Shown here: positions 10,526 through 21,000 of the stretch, one piece after another
How positions within the stretch are numbered: position 1 is the stretch's first letter
How the letters are laid out: each line of letters starts with the position of its first letter
Assembly: GCA_013076295.1 (NCBI GenBank)
Contig: RQOL01000860.1
Coordinates: 18,820-82,819 of the forward strand
Direction: 5' to 3'
Source of the DNA: Sanderia malayensis
Lineage: Eukaryota > Cnidaria > Scyphozoa > Semaeostomeae > Pelagiidae
DNA length: 64,000 nt
The notes under the pieces: model-generated
Told to the model about the DNA's origin: nothing
Databases searched by the model: none
Seen by the model: the letters and a program-made list of their open reading frames with translations, nothing else
Made by a program: the position numbers and the translations under genes

Positions 10526-13500
10526 TATGGTAGGGTGTGTATGGTAGGGTATGTATCGTAGGGTATGTATGTAGGGTATGTATTGTAGGGTATGTTTTGT
10601 AGGGTATTTATTGTAGGGTATGTTATGTAGGGTATGTATTGTAGGGTAAGTATTGTAGGGTATGTTATGTAGGGTATGTGTTGTAGGGTCTGTATTGTAG
10701 GGTATGCATTGTAGGGTATGTATTGTAGGGTATGTATTGTAGGTATGTTATGTAGGGTATGTTATGTAGGGTATGTATTGTAGGGTATGTATTGTTGGGT
10801 ATGTATTGTAGGGTATGTATTGTAGGGTATGATATGTAGGGTATGTGTTGTAGGGTATGTATTGTAGGGTATGCATTGTAGGGTATGTATTGTAGGGTAT
10901 GTTATGTAGGGTATGTATTGTAGGGTATGTATTGTAGGGTATGTATTTTAGGGTATGTATTGTAGGATAGTATTGTAGGGTATGTATTTTAGGGTATGTT
11001 ATGTAGGGTATGTATGTAGGTATGTATTGTAGGGTATGTATTGTAGGTATGTATTGTAGGGTATTTATTGTAGGGTATTTATTGTGGGTATGTATTGTAA
11101 GGTATTTATTGTAGGGTATGTATTGTAAGGTAGTTATTGTAGGGTATGTATTGTAGGGTATGTATTATAGGGTATGTATTTTTAGGGTATGTATTGTAGG
11201 ATATGTATTGTAGGGTATGTATTGTAGGGTATGTTATGTAGGGTATGTTATGTAGGGTATGTATTGTAGGGTATGTATTGTAGGGTATGTTATGTAGGGT
11301 ATGTGTTGTAGGGTATGTATTGTAGGGTATTTATTGCAGGGTATTTATTGTAGGGTATGTATTGTAGGATATTTATTGTAGGGTATGTATTGTAGGGTAT
11401 TTATTGTAGGGTATGTATTGTAGGGTATGTATCGTAGGGTATGTATTGTAGGGTATGTATTGTAGGGTATGTTATGTAGGGTATGTATTGTAGGGTATGT
11501 ATTGTAGGGTATGTTATGTAGGGTATGTGTTGTAGGGTATGTATTGTAGGGTATTTATTGCAGGGTATTTATTGTAGGGTATGTATTGTAGGATATTTAT
11601 TGTAGGGTATGTATTGTAGGGTATTTATTGTAGGGTATGTATTCTAGGGCATTTATTGTAGGGTATGTATTGTAGGTTATGTATTGTAGGGTATTTATTG
11701 TAGGGTATGTATTGTAAGGTATTTATTGTAGGGTATGTATTGTAGGGTATGTATTGTAGGGTATGTATTGTAGGGTATGTATGTAGGGTATGTATTGTAG
11801 GGTATGTATCGTAGGGTATGTATTGTAGGGTATGTATTGTAGGGTATTTATTGTAGGGTATGTATTGTAAGGTATTTATTGTAGGGTATGTATTGTAGGG
11901 TATTTATTGTAGGGTATGTATTGTAGGGTATGTATCGTAGGGTATGTATTGTAGGTTATGTATTGTAGGGTATTTATTGTAGGTATGTATTGTAAGGTAT
12001 TTATTGCAGGGTATGTATTGTAGGTATGTATTGTAGGGTATGTATTGTAGGGTATGTATCGTAGGGTATGTATTGTAGGGTATGTATTGTAGGGTATTTA
12101 TTGTAGGGTATGTATTGTAAGGTATTTATTGTAGGGTATGTATTGTAGGGTATTTATTGTAGGGTATGTATTGTAGGGTATGTATCGTAGGGTATGTATT
12201 GTAGGTTTTGTATTGTAGGGTATTTATTGTAGGGTATGTATTGTAGGTATTTATTGTAGGGTATGTATTGTAGGGTATGTATCGTAGGGTTTGTATTGTA
12301 GGGTATTTATTGTAGGGTATGTATGTAAGGTATTTATTGCAGGTATGTATTGTAGGGTATGTATTGTAGGGTATGTGATGTAGGGTATGTATCGTAGGGT
12401 ATGTATTGTAGGGTATGTATTGTAGGGTATTTATTGTAGGGTATGTATTGTAAGGTATTTATTGTAGGGTATGTATTGTAGGGTATTATTGTAGGTATGT
12501 ATTGTAGGGTATGTATTGTTGGGTATGTATTGTAGGTTATGTATTGTAGGATTTTATTTTAGGTATGTATTGTAGGGTATGTTATTGTAGTTATGTTTGT
12601 AGGGTATGTATTGTAGGGTATGCATTGTAGGGCATGTATTGTAGGGTATGTATTGTAGGGTATGTATTGTAGGTATGTATTGTAGGTATGTTATGTAGGT
12701 TATGTATTGTAGGGTATGGATTGTAGGGTATGCATTGTAGGTTATGTATTGTAGGGTATGTATTGTNNNNNNNNNNNNNNNNNNNNNNNNNNNNNNNNNN
12801 NNNNNNNNNNNNNNNNNNNNNNNNNNNNNNNNNNNNNNNNNNNNNNNNNNNNNNNNNNNNNNNNNNAGGGTATGTATCGTAGGGTATGTATTGTAGGGTA
12901 TGTATTGTAGGGTATGTATTGTAGGGTATGTATTGTAGGGTATGTATTGTAGGGTATGTATTGTAGGGTATGTATGTAGGGTATGTATTGTAGGGTATGT
13001 ATTGTAGGGTATGTATTGTAGGGTATGTATTGTAGGGTATGTATTGTAGGTATTTATTGTAGGGTATGTATTGTAGGGTATGTATTGTAGGGTATGATTG
13101 TAGGGTATGTATTGTAGGGTATGTTATGTAGGGTATGTATTGTAGGTATGTAGGTATGTATGTAGGGTATGTATTGTAGGGTATGTATGTAGGGTATGTA
13201 TGTAGGGTATGTATGTAGGGTATGTTATGTAGGTATGTATTGTATGTGTAGGGTATGTATAGTTTGTATTGTAGGTATGTATTGTAGGGTATGTATTGTA
13301 GGGTATTGTAGGGTATGTATTGTAGGGTATGTTATTGTAGGGTATGTATTGTAGGTATGTAGGTATGTATTGTAGGTATGTATTGTAGGGTATGTGTTGT
13401 AGGGTATGTATTGTAGGGTATGTATTGTAGGGTATGTATTGTAGGGTATGTATTGTAGGGTATGTATTGTAGGGTATGTATTGTAGGGTATGTATGTAGG

Positions 13501-13733
13501 GTATCTATCGTACGGTATGTATTGTAGGGTATGTATTGTAGGGTATGTATTGTAGTATGTATTGTAGGGTATGTATTGTAGGCTATGTATTGTAAGGTAT
13601 GTATTTTAGGGTATGTATTGTAGGGTATGTGTGGGGTATGTATCGTAGGGTATATGTAGGGGTATTGTATGGTATGTATTGTAGGGTTGTATTGTAGGTT
13701 ATGTATTGTAGGGTGTATTGTAGGGTATGTATG
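10526..13733 (+). repeat. Large 14-bp minisatellite with higher-order repeats
   Basis: Over 3 kb of the TATTGTAGGGTATG monomer. Segments repeat in blocks: the variant string beginning at 11283 returns at 11507 (224 bp, 16 monomers), and the string at 11802 returns at 12052 (250 bp, about 18 monomers with two single-base losses). Single-base deletions become frequent near the gap, as expected for a hard-to-assemble array. Confidence 0.95.
12767..12866. other. Assembly gap (100 N)
   Basis: Exactly 100 N inside the minisatellite, the usual placeholder for a gap of unknown size. The true array length is therefore unknown. Confidence 0.98.
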
Positions 13734-13812
13734 TACGTATGGGCATGAGCGGTAGCGAATGCAGTGAGCGTAGCTTGCCAACCAGATTAAGCTTTGTTTA
13801 CTTGATGGCCTC

Positions 13813-14057
13813 ATGTATGTATGTATGTATGTATGTAGGTATGTATGTATGTATGTATGTATGGGCAAGAGCGGAATCGAATGCAGCGCGCGGAGCGCGC
13901 CAACCACATTAAACTTTTGTTGCTTGGGGGGCTCCGGGGAGGGAGCGAAGCGACCGAACCCGGCCCATGTATGTATGTATGTATGTATGTATGTATGTAT
14001 GTATGTATGTATGTATGTATGTATGTATGTGTGTATGTATGTATGTATGTATGTATG
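13813..14057 (+). repeat. TATG arrays alternating with a hairpin module
   Basis: TATG tracts at about 13813-13862 and 13967-14057 flank a hairpin module with stem GCGCGC-GGA-GCGCGC. This is an amplified version of the terminal structure seen in the other S units. Confidence 0.9.
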
Positions 14058-15045
14058 GGCATGAGCGGGAGCGAATGCAGTGCGGAGCGCGCCAACAACA
14101 TTAAACTTTTGTTGCTTGGGGGCTCCGGGGAGGGAGCGTAGCGACCGGGCCCCCGGCTGTGAACACAAAGACTTTTTTGTGGGTGGTCAATAAGGGTGCA
14201 AATTGGTATCAAAATGATCGCTGCATTGCGCTGATGAAAGTAAAGTATGTGGCTAATTTCTACTCCAAGCGGTTCGGAAGTTATGGCCCATTTTGTGTTC
14301 CGACATTCTAGAAAGTTCCGAGGACGGAGTTAATGAGATGCAAAACGAGCAGGGAGAAGCACATGTTTTTTTAGTTGAACGGGCGGCAAGTTTCTCGGGT
14401 TTAAGCGTGAATACGTAAATCAATTTTAAAGATGTGTCAATTGTTGTAAAGACCTGTGGAGACAATTGGTGGACAATTATTTCAAGGTATTTCCTTTTAT
14501 TTAATTGTTTTTGGCTGAAAATAGCACGAGTTTTGTTTTGTTTAACCTCACGTTTTTCTTTCGGCTCGAGGGCCTAACGAAAACACGAAGACAATTTTGA
14601 TTTTCTTGGGTCGTTCTGGACCGATTTTGTCCATTTAAATTTACGATAACAGTTTATTTACACGAGAACTAAAGTTATCTGCGGTTGTTGGTATTGTTTT
14701 GTCGATTTTCCTCTGATTTTGGACAGTTTTGGGGGAGTTTGGGTTTTTCTGTAAAACACGAAATTTTCAAGCAACACGCGTGTGTTTTGCACTTGCGAAA
14801 GTAAATTTTAACCTGCCAAAACTTTGTTTTTTCACCCAAATACTTTCGATAAATGTTCGCCAAGCTAATACCTTCATTTGATATTTTCGTGGGTTCTGTA
14901 GGACGAAAATTCGCCACGTTAATTTTAATTTGAAAGTTTTAGTGTTTTTAAAGTACCTTGATGAATTCATTTTTTCACTTTCAAAGAAACAGCTTTTAGG
15001 GGGGCGGCAGGGAGGGCGCTGGGTGGTCGCTTGCCAGGGGGAAGT

Positions 15046-15436
15046 ATGGTAGGGTATGTATGGTAGGGTATGCATTGTAGGGTATGTATTATAGGGTATG
15101 TATTTTAGGGTATGTATTGTAGGGTATGTATTGTAGGGTATGTATTGTAGGGTGTGTATTGTAAGGTATGTATTGTAGGGTATGTATTGTAGGGTATGTA
15201 TTGTAGGGTATTTATTGTAGGGTATTATTGTAGGGTATGTATTGTAGGGTATTTATTGTAGGGTGTGTATTGTGGGATATGTATTGTAGGGTATGTATTG
15301 TAAGGTATGTATTGTAGGGTATTTATTGTAAGGTATGTATTGTAGGATATGTATTGTAGGGTTTTTATTGTAGGGTATGTATTGTAGGGTATGTATTGTA
15401 GGGTATGTATTGTAAGGTATGTATGTATGTATGTAT
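15046..15436 (+). repeat. 14-bp minisatellite and short TATG run
   Basis: About 370 bp of the TATTGTAGGGTATG monomer followed by about 20 bp of TATG. Confidence 0.95.
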
Positions 15437-15540
15437 GGGCATGAGCGGCAGCGAATGCAGCGTGCGAAGCGCGGCAACCGGATTAAGCTTTGTTTACTTG
15501 ACGGGCTCCGGGGAGGGAGCGAAGCGACCTAACCCGACTC

Positions 15541-15632
15541 ATGTATGTATGTATGTATGTATGTATGTATGTATGTATGTATGTATGTAGGTAGGTAGGT
15601 ATGTATGTATGTATGTATGTATGTATGTATGA
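15541..15632 (+). repeat. (TATG)n microsatellite
   Basis: TATG repeat with a short TAGG stretch, between two hairpin modules. Confidence 0.95.
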
Positions 15633-15737
15633 GTATGAGCGGGAGCGAATGCAGCGCGCAAAGCGCGCCAACCACATTAAACTTTTGTTGCTTGGGGGGC
15701 TCCGGGGAGGGAGCGTAGCGGCCGGGCCCCCGGCTAA

Positions 15738-15815
15738 TCTAAATAAAATAAAATTGTACATCACGTGACCTGCCGACTGTGAGCAATGGGCTATTGTTAC
15801 TTGAACAATGGACGT
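15738..15815 (+). promoter_or_regulatory. Helitron 5' terminus with CACGTG and AACAAT repeats
   Basis: A TC start, an A/T-rich stretch, CACGTGACC, then ACAAT motifs in direct and inverted orientation (AATGGGCTATTGTT here). The same arrangement is found at every S unit 5' end and, with different spacing, in the N2 family. By analogy with other HUH Rep systems these could be Rep-binding iterons; this is inference. Confidence 0.45.
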
Positions 15816-15942
15816 TTAATTTAATTTTCAAGTTTTAGTGTTTTTAAAGTACGTTGATGAATTGATTTTTTCACTTTCAGAAGAAACGGCTTTTAGGGGG
15901 GCGGCAGGGAGGGCGCTGGGTGGTCCTATGCCAGGGGGAAGT

Positions 15943-16095
15943 ATGGTAGGGTATGTGTGGTAGGGTATTTATTGTAAGGTATGTATTGTAGGGTATGTAT
16001 TGTAGGGTATATATTGTAGGGTATGTATTGTAGGGTATGTATGGTAGGGTATGTATGTAGGGTATGTATGTAGGGTATGTATGTAGGGTATGTAT
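15943..16095 (+). repeat. 14-bp minisatellite at the 5' side of large copy 1
   Basis: About ten monomers of TATTGTAGGGTATG, then TATG and TATA variants that grade into the unit-specific sequence at about 16100. The same transition is seen at 47125-47230, and inverted at 37410-37530. Confidence 0.9.
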
Positions 16096-16196
16096 GTAAT
16101 GTATATTATGTATAGTATTTATATATAGTATATAGGGTATGTATTGATGTATATATTTATGTATAGTATCTAAAGTAAGTATGTTAATGTTAATAT

Positions 16197-16933
16197 GTAA
16201 TGCTTCTAATTTCTAACTTTTGTAATTCTTCAAAAAGATCACTGCAAAACAGACACTGTCCTTCTTTTTCAACAAATGATCTTCAATTAACAATCTTAAT
16301 ATGAACTCACCTGGCTATAATAATGTTCACAAGGAATGACCACAAACATTGACTTTATGTCTGGCCTGGGCACCTGAAAAACAAGAAGAAATTATGTAAT
16401 ATACTTTATAGCATGTTGGCTCATCTTGGTTCTTTTCATGTGGCCTGAAAGTCTGTAAATGTAAGTAATTTATTGTAACTGCAAATCCTTAATTAATTAC
16501 ATCCACCTCATGTATTCACCCAGTCAAAAAACGTATTAAACCTTGTTACCTTTTGTCAACCTTCCATGGCCTAATCTTATTATTGGTATTTTTACCAGAA
16601 GCAATATTTCTGAAGATATAACAAATCACCAAAAATCAATGCACTTCATTCTCCATGTGTCCGAGAAATGATGTATTTCTAGATATCATGCAGGGTATGT
16701 CTAGTCTACTAAATTATTTCTTCTCATACTTAGAGGTTCCCCTCCACAACCACACTTCTCCCCATCATCAACGAAGACCAACGCCGTTTTTCTCTTCGGT
16801 TCGGTGCCAAGTACATGCTCTTGCTGTTGTTGTGTTGAACTGCCTTTCTGTCTGTCGAATCGAATGGATCATCATGACAATAATAATAAAAACAACGAGG
16901 CACGCCGCCGAATAGAGGCCACAAAACTTTCAA
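16197..16933 (-). pseudogene. Minus-strand coding-like blocks E (copy 1)
   Basis: Two blocks look coding on the minus strand. One (16930 down to 16733) reads VLWPLFGGVPRC then a Tyr/Asp-rich stretch, and matches the equivalent block of copy 2 over about 50 codons. The other is a 63-base exon (16373 to 16311) with TTTTTCAG before it and CAG|GTGAGT after it, read as DIKSMFVVIPCEHYYSQ. Further left a stretch reads CLFCSDLFEELQ. The C-x-H ... C-x-x-C pattern vaguely resembles the second half of a RING finger, but I cannot show that these blocks splice together. In copy 2 the second exon has a stop and an indel. Confidence 0.3.
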
Positions 16934-17973
16934 ATTGGCGTGAATTTAAAATAGCAATTGCGTCTTCACTTTGTTCCTATAGCAAATGTAAAATTTTTTG
17001 TCCAACGTCTAACGTTTGAAGAAATTGCCAGAAAAAATAAATATATTAAATATTGTCAAAAAGATAACTCGACAACGTTTTACTTCGTTATTGGTAAGTT
17101 GAATGTCAAAATTTATCTTTCCTAAACACTCCTTATATACACTGACAACGTCTTCTTTAAAGCAACTTTTACTTTCATTACATCGCAATTCATTGCCTTT
17201 TTTAGCATTGCTTATATATCCTACTGCATTGCTCAACTGGTTTCTTAGCTGATATCTAGCCAGTTTTCTTATTGAAAAAGTAAAGTAAAGTAAAGTTTTT
17301 TTATAAAGTAAGTATTCAATTATTTCTATTTTTTTATAAAGTAAGTATTCAAGATAATCAATTCATCCAAAACATCTTTCTTCTTTTGCAAAAACAGGGT
17401 TTCAAAAAAGTTGATTCCTCTGAATATTTCGTGAGTGTGACAACAATTGTTCCTATACAAAGCCTATTTCATTAATATTTAAATGCCTCACCCTGTCATT
17501 CACATTCATATCCCAAATCTGAAGCTTAGCTACTATATTTAAAGTGGTAATAACAATTGCAACAATTTCTGATCAACAGAAGGCAAACTTACTGCACAAT
17601 GCAAATAAAATCTAGCCTGTACAGACACATCAAATGTAGGATTATGCATTTTTCTTTCTCAACATGAAACGGATGATTAACCTTTCCACTTAATATTTTA
17701 TCACCACTGTCTTTCTTTTAGTTGCTAAAGAACACAATAGAAAGAGTGATATAGGTGACAAGATAAAGTGCTGCAATATTTTTACTTGCAAACTTTAAAA
17801 TAACCAATAATTTCATTCAACGATCAAGAGTAATTCCAAACATTTCTTACAATTATGTTTTAAATTTTTTATTTTATCTTGCAGTTCACCGCAAAACAAC
17901 ATTAACCCATCCAGTTGCTCACAAAAATCACTCTTATTTCAAGTTTTAACATTTTCACTTAAATTGGGTTGCA
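16934..17973. other. Upstream region of RepHel, no gene seen
   Basis: AT-rich sequence conserved in copy 2 (47980-49049). It holds a short AAAGT microsatellite at about 17276-17297 that is present in both copies. I see no convincing exon, tRNA or other RNA gene. Confidence 0.5.
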
Positions 17974-17980
17974 TATAAAA
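17974..17980 (+). promoter_or_regulatory. Probable TATA box of RepHel (copy 1)
   Basis: TATAAAA lies 38 bases upstream of the RepHel ATG at 18019, followed by a pyrimidine-rich leader. The same box is at 49050-49056 in copy 2 in the same position relative to the ATG. The very short distance implies a short 5' UTR. Confidence 0.5.
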
Positions 17981-18018
17981 CACATTTTTTTTCTTTTTTT
18001 TATACCACCTCTTGCAAA

Positions 18019-21000
18019 ATGCCAAAAAAAGCCAGAAAAAACATCACCGGCATTAAGCGCTGGGATAAATTACGGAAAGCAAATCGCCGAAGTGGTGCGA
18101 ATAACCAACAGCCTCATCCAATTGATTTACCACCTGATAATACGGTACAGGGAGCAGTGAATGATCTTCACCAGTTGCAGCAAGAATACCCTCAGCAACC
18201 AGCCCCAGAATATCAACCACTCCCAGTTCATTATCCACAGATGCAGGCATTGTATATGCCATGGCAACTACCTGCGATGCTTCCCCACTACGGACTTATA
18301 GCAGTTCCACAACCAATAAACAATGGCTTACAATATCCTGCAGCACTGGCCCCTCAACTTCAGGTACACAACTCTATAATTTCTGCTAATCTTTTCAAAA
18401 TAAAATAACTATATATTATAAAACTATTTAAAATTAACAACAACCAAACCCAAACCAGTTATTATATTTACCAAATTGTCAATATTTTTTCATCTGCAGG
18501 TACCGCCGATGGTTATGCAGTTGCAACAACCCCTTCTGAATGCTAATCATGAAGGTCCAGCAGCAATACAAATGGCAGATGTGGAGATGCTTAATGTAAA
18601 TCAAGCTCAAATTCAGAATGAGGTAAATTAAAATTATTAACATTATTAACACAAGCTAAGTACAGTTAGGCAGTTCCATTTTCCATAACCCAAATGCCTC
18701 ATGTAATTTGCCTATTTGAGACATGTTTTATAACTTTGCATGTATATATATCAATTTACATAATCACACAGTAATGACATTAAAATTTCTAATAATTAAT
18801 AATCACAATAACTAATTTCAGTTAATTTTCATTATCAACAGATACGGCCAATGCAGATGCGGTTGCATCTGCATTGGCCGAAACACATATCGAAACACAT
18901 ATTGAAAATCAAAATAATGAAATTGAAAGGCCCTCACAACCTGATGAAATCAACGTGGAACAACACATTCCCATTCCACATGATAATCAGGTAAAACAGA
19001 CTACCATCACAATTGCTTTAAAATACACCAGTCATTCTCCATAAGACCATGTCATGAAACTATTTTGCTCTCTAAATAGACATATCTTCACAAGTTTCAG
19101 TTTTATGCATTTCAAAACACATGATTGAATTATATTAACTTACATTACATTGCATTTCAGGATCCACAAATATTGCCTGCTGCTATGCAATTGCAAGCCA
19201 ATGTTCAAAATGAGAATGAAGAGAATGAAATAGCGGTACAACCACAAGAAGTTGAAACGCAACACGAAATCCAACCACAACACCAAGATGATGTCCCCCA
19301 ACCCATCGAACATCAAGAAAGGGAAGTAAATCAAACTATTCTTGAAATTCCTCAATTCTCCCCAATGCCTCATCATCTTGGCAGAATAACCAGGACGTGT
19401 ATTCACTGTGAAGCGAAGTACTTCGACAGGAACTCCACTCCAGAAGGCAATACAACAAATGTTGTATGGGAGGATTAATAACTCTTGATCCCATTCAACC
19501 ACCCCCGGCAAATGTGATGCATTTATACACTGGAACTACTGATGAATCTAAATATTTTCTCAAAAATTTCCGTAGATACAATTCACTAATGGCTATGGCA
19601 TCCTGGACAGCTAACGTTGTAAGACACGCTAATGCAGGACCACCAGTCATCACCATACATGGAAGCGCATACCATATGACAGGTAAATATAACGTCCGTC
19701 TCTTATCTCTTATAATATTTTGCTACATTTTCATATAATAGCTTCACGTGATGAAACGGATGTTGACAGAACCCTCATGTTTTTCCCACCCAACATGCAA
19801 TGAATAAGCTCTCTGTATGCCTGCCTGAATATCAAGAGTTGTCCAATCGAAAATCCAGGCGCTTTATGATGCTTTTATAACAAAGCACTTGCTGCATTGA
19901 AAATTACAATTGATATAACGAAGTACAATTTAGAATGTTTCTTTCAATTCAAAAGTGGTAACTGAAACCGACAGATCCCGAAAATATGCAGAATTATATA
20001 TTATGGACACACAACAAGCACTGCAAGAACACCAGAACACAGCCAGAGAACAACAATTAGACTTAGACATGGTGGCGCTGCTGCAAAAGAATTGATGGCA
20101 GTAAATCGATTTGCTCAACATTTTAAAACAATGGGAGAAGTACTGGAAGAGCAAAGGCAGCAAGCTATTGCCAATGATCAGCCAGTTCCCACGTTCAAGA
20201 TGATTATTACCGGTCGACCAGAACAAGATCGAAGATATGACAATCCTACTGCCAGAGAAATTGCAGCAGTGTACACTACACGCAATGGCGGTGCTCCTAA
20301 TCCAGAGGATAGAGAGCTTCAAATTCGAACAAGGCGTGGTAATCTTATGAAGATTAATGTCTTAGATCCCGTCGCGGATCCTCTAACCTATCCATTATTG
20401 TTCTTTCAGGGTGATCGGGGTTACAGCTTGGACCTTCAACGTCTACCTGCACGTCGAGGACAAGACCAGGAAAATCCTGATCGTAACCACCGTGTCAGAC
20501 TCACAATTGCCGAATATTATTCGTACCGAATACAAGTCAGAAATCAACTGTCTACCATCCACAGGGCAACACTTCTCTTTCAACAATATTTGGTGGACGC
20601 ATACACCAAAATAGAAGGAAACAAGCTCAACTGGATTTTGCACAATCAACAGCAATTACGTGCTGACAGTTATCGAGGCCTGATGGATCACCTGAACAGA
20701 AGGGCTGAAATCGAAAATCAAATGGCCAGGGCAAACAATCCCAACGAACCCCTTCATATTGATGTCGGTCGTGTTGTCATACTTCCCTCATCTTTTTCAG
20801 GCAGTCAACGAAATATGTACCAGAACTTTCAAGATGCAATGACTATTGTGAGAAAGTACGGCAAACCTGACATCTTCCTAACCATGACGGCCAATCCCAA
20901 GTGGAAGGAGATTTCAGAAAACATTCTACCACACCAGAAGGCAAATGACCGCCCTGACATCGTCACACGAGTATTTCAACTGAAACTACAAGAACTACTG

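Larger units (their letters stand above)
9523..14158 (+). mobile_element. Short non-autonomous Helitron S3 with a very long minisatellite
   Basis: Starts TCTAATATATATAATC after CTAG. It carries the short form of the 5' body (to about 10525), then more than 3 kb of 14-bp minisatellite with an assembly gap, and then three hairpin modules (13738, 13860, 14058) separated by TATG arrays. The 3' end reads CCCCGGCT and is joined directly to a 5'-truncated S4, so the last AG of CTAG and about 115 bp of the next unit are missing. Confidence 0.65.
14159..15737 (+). mobile_element. Short non-autonomous Helitron S4, 5'-truncated
   Basis: Begins inside the S body (at GTGAACACAAAG) rather than at a TC terminus, so the first 115 bp or so, including the iteron region, are missing. 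The rest follows the S pattern: short-form body, minisatellite (15046-15418), hairpin module, TATG array (15541-15632), hairpin module. It ends GGCTAA at 15734-15737, which still fits CTRR. Confidence 0.65.

Noticed and set aside
10526..13733. CRISPR-like array
   Set aside because: Repeats are contiguous with no unique spacers, and the context is eukaryotic.
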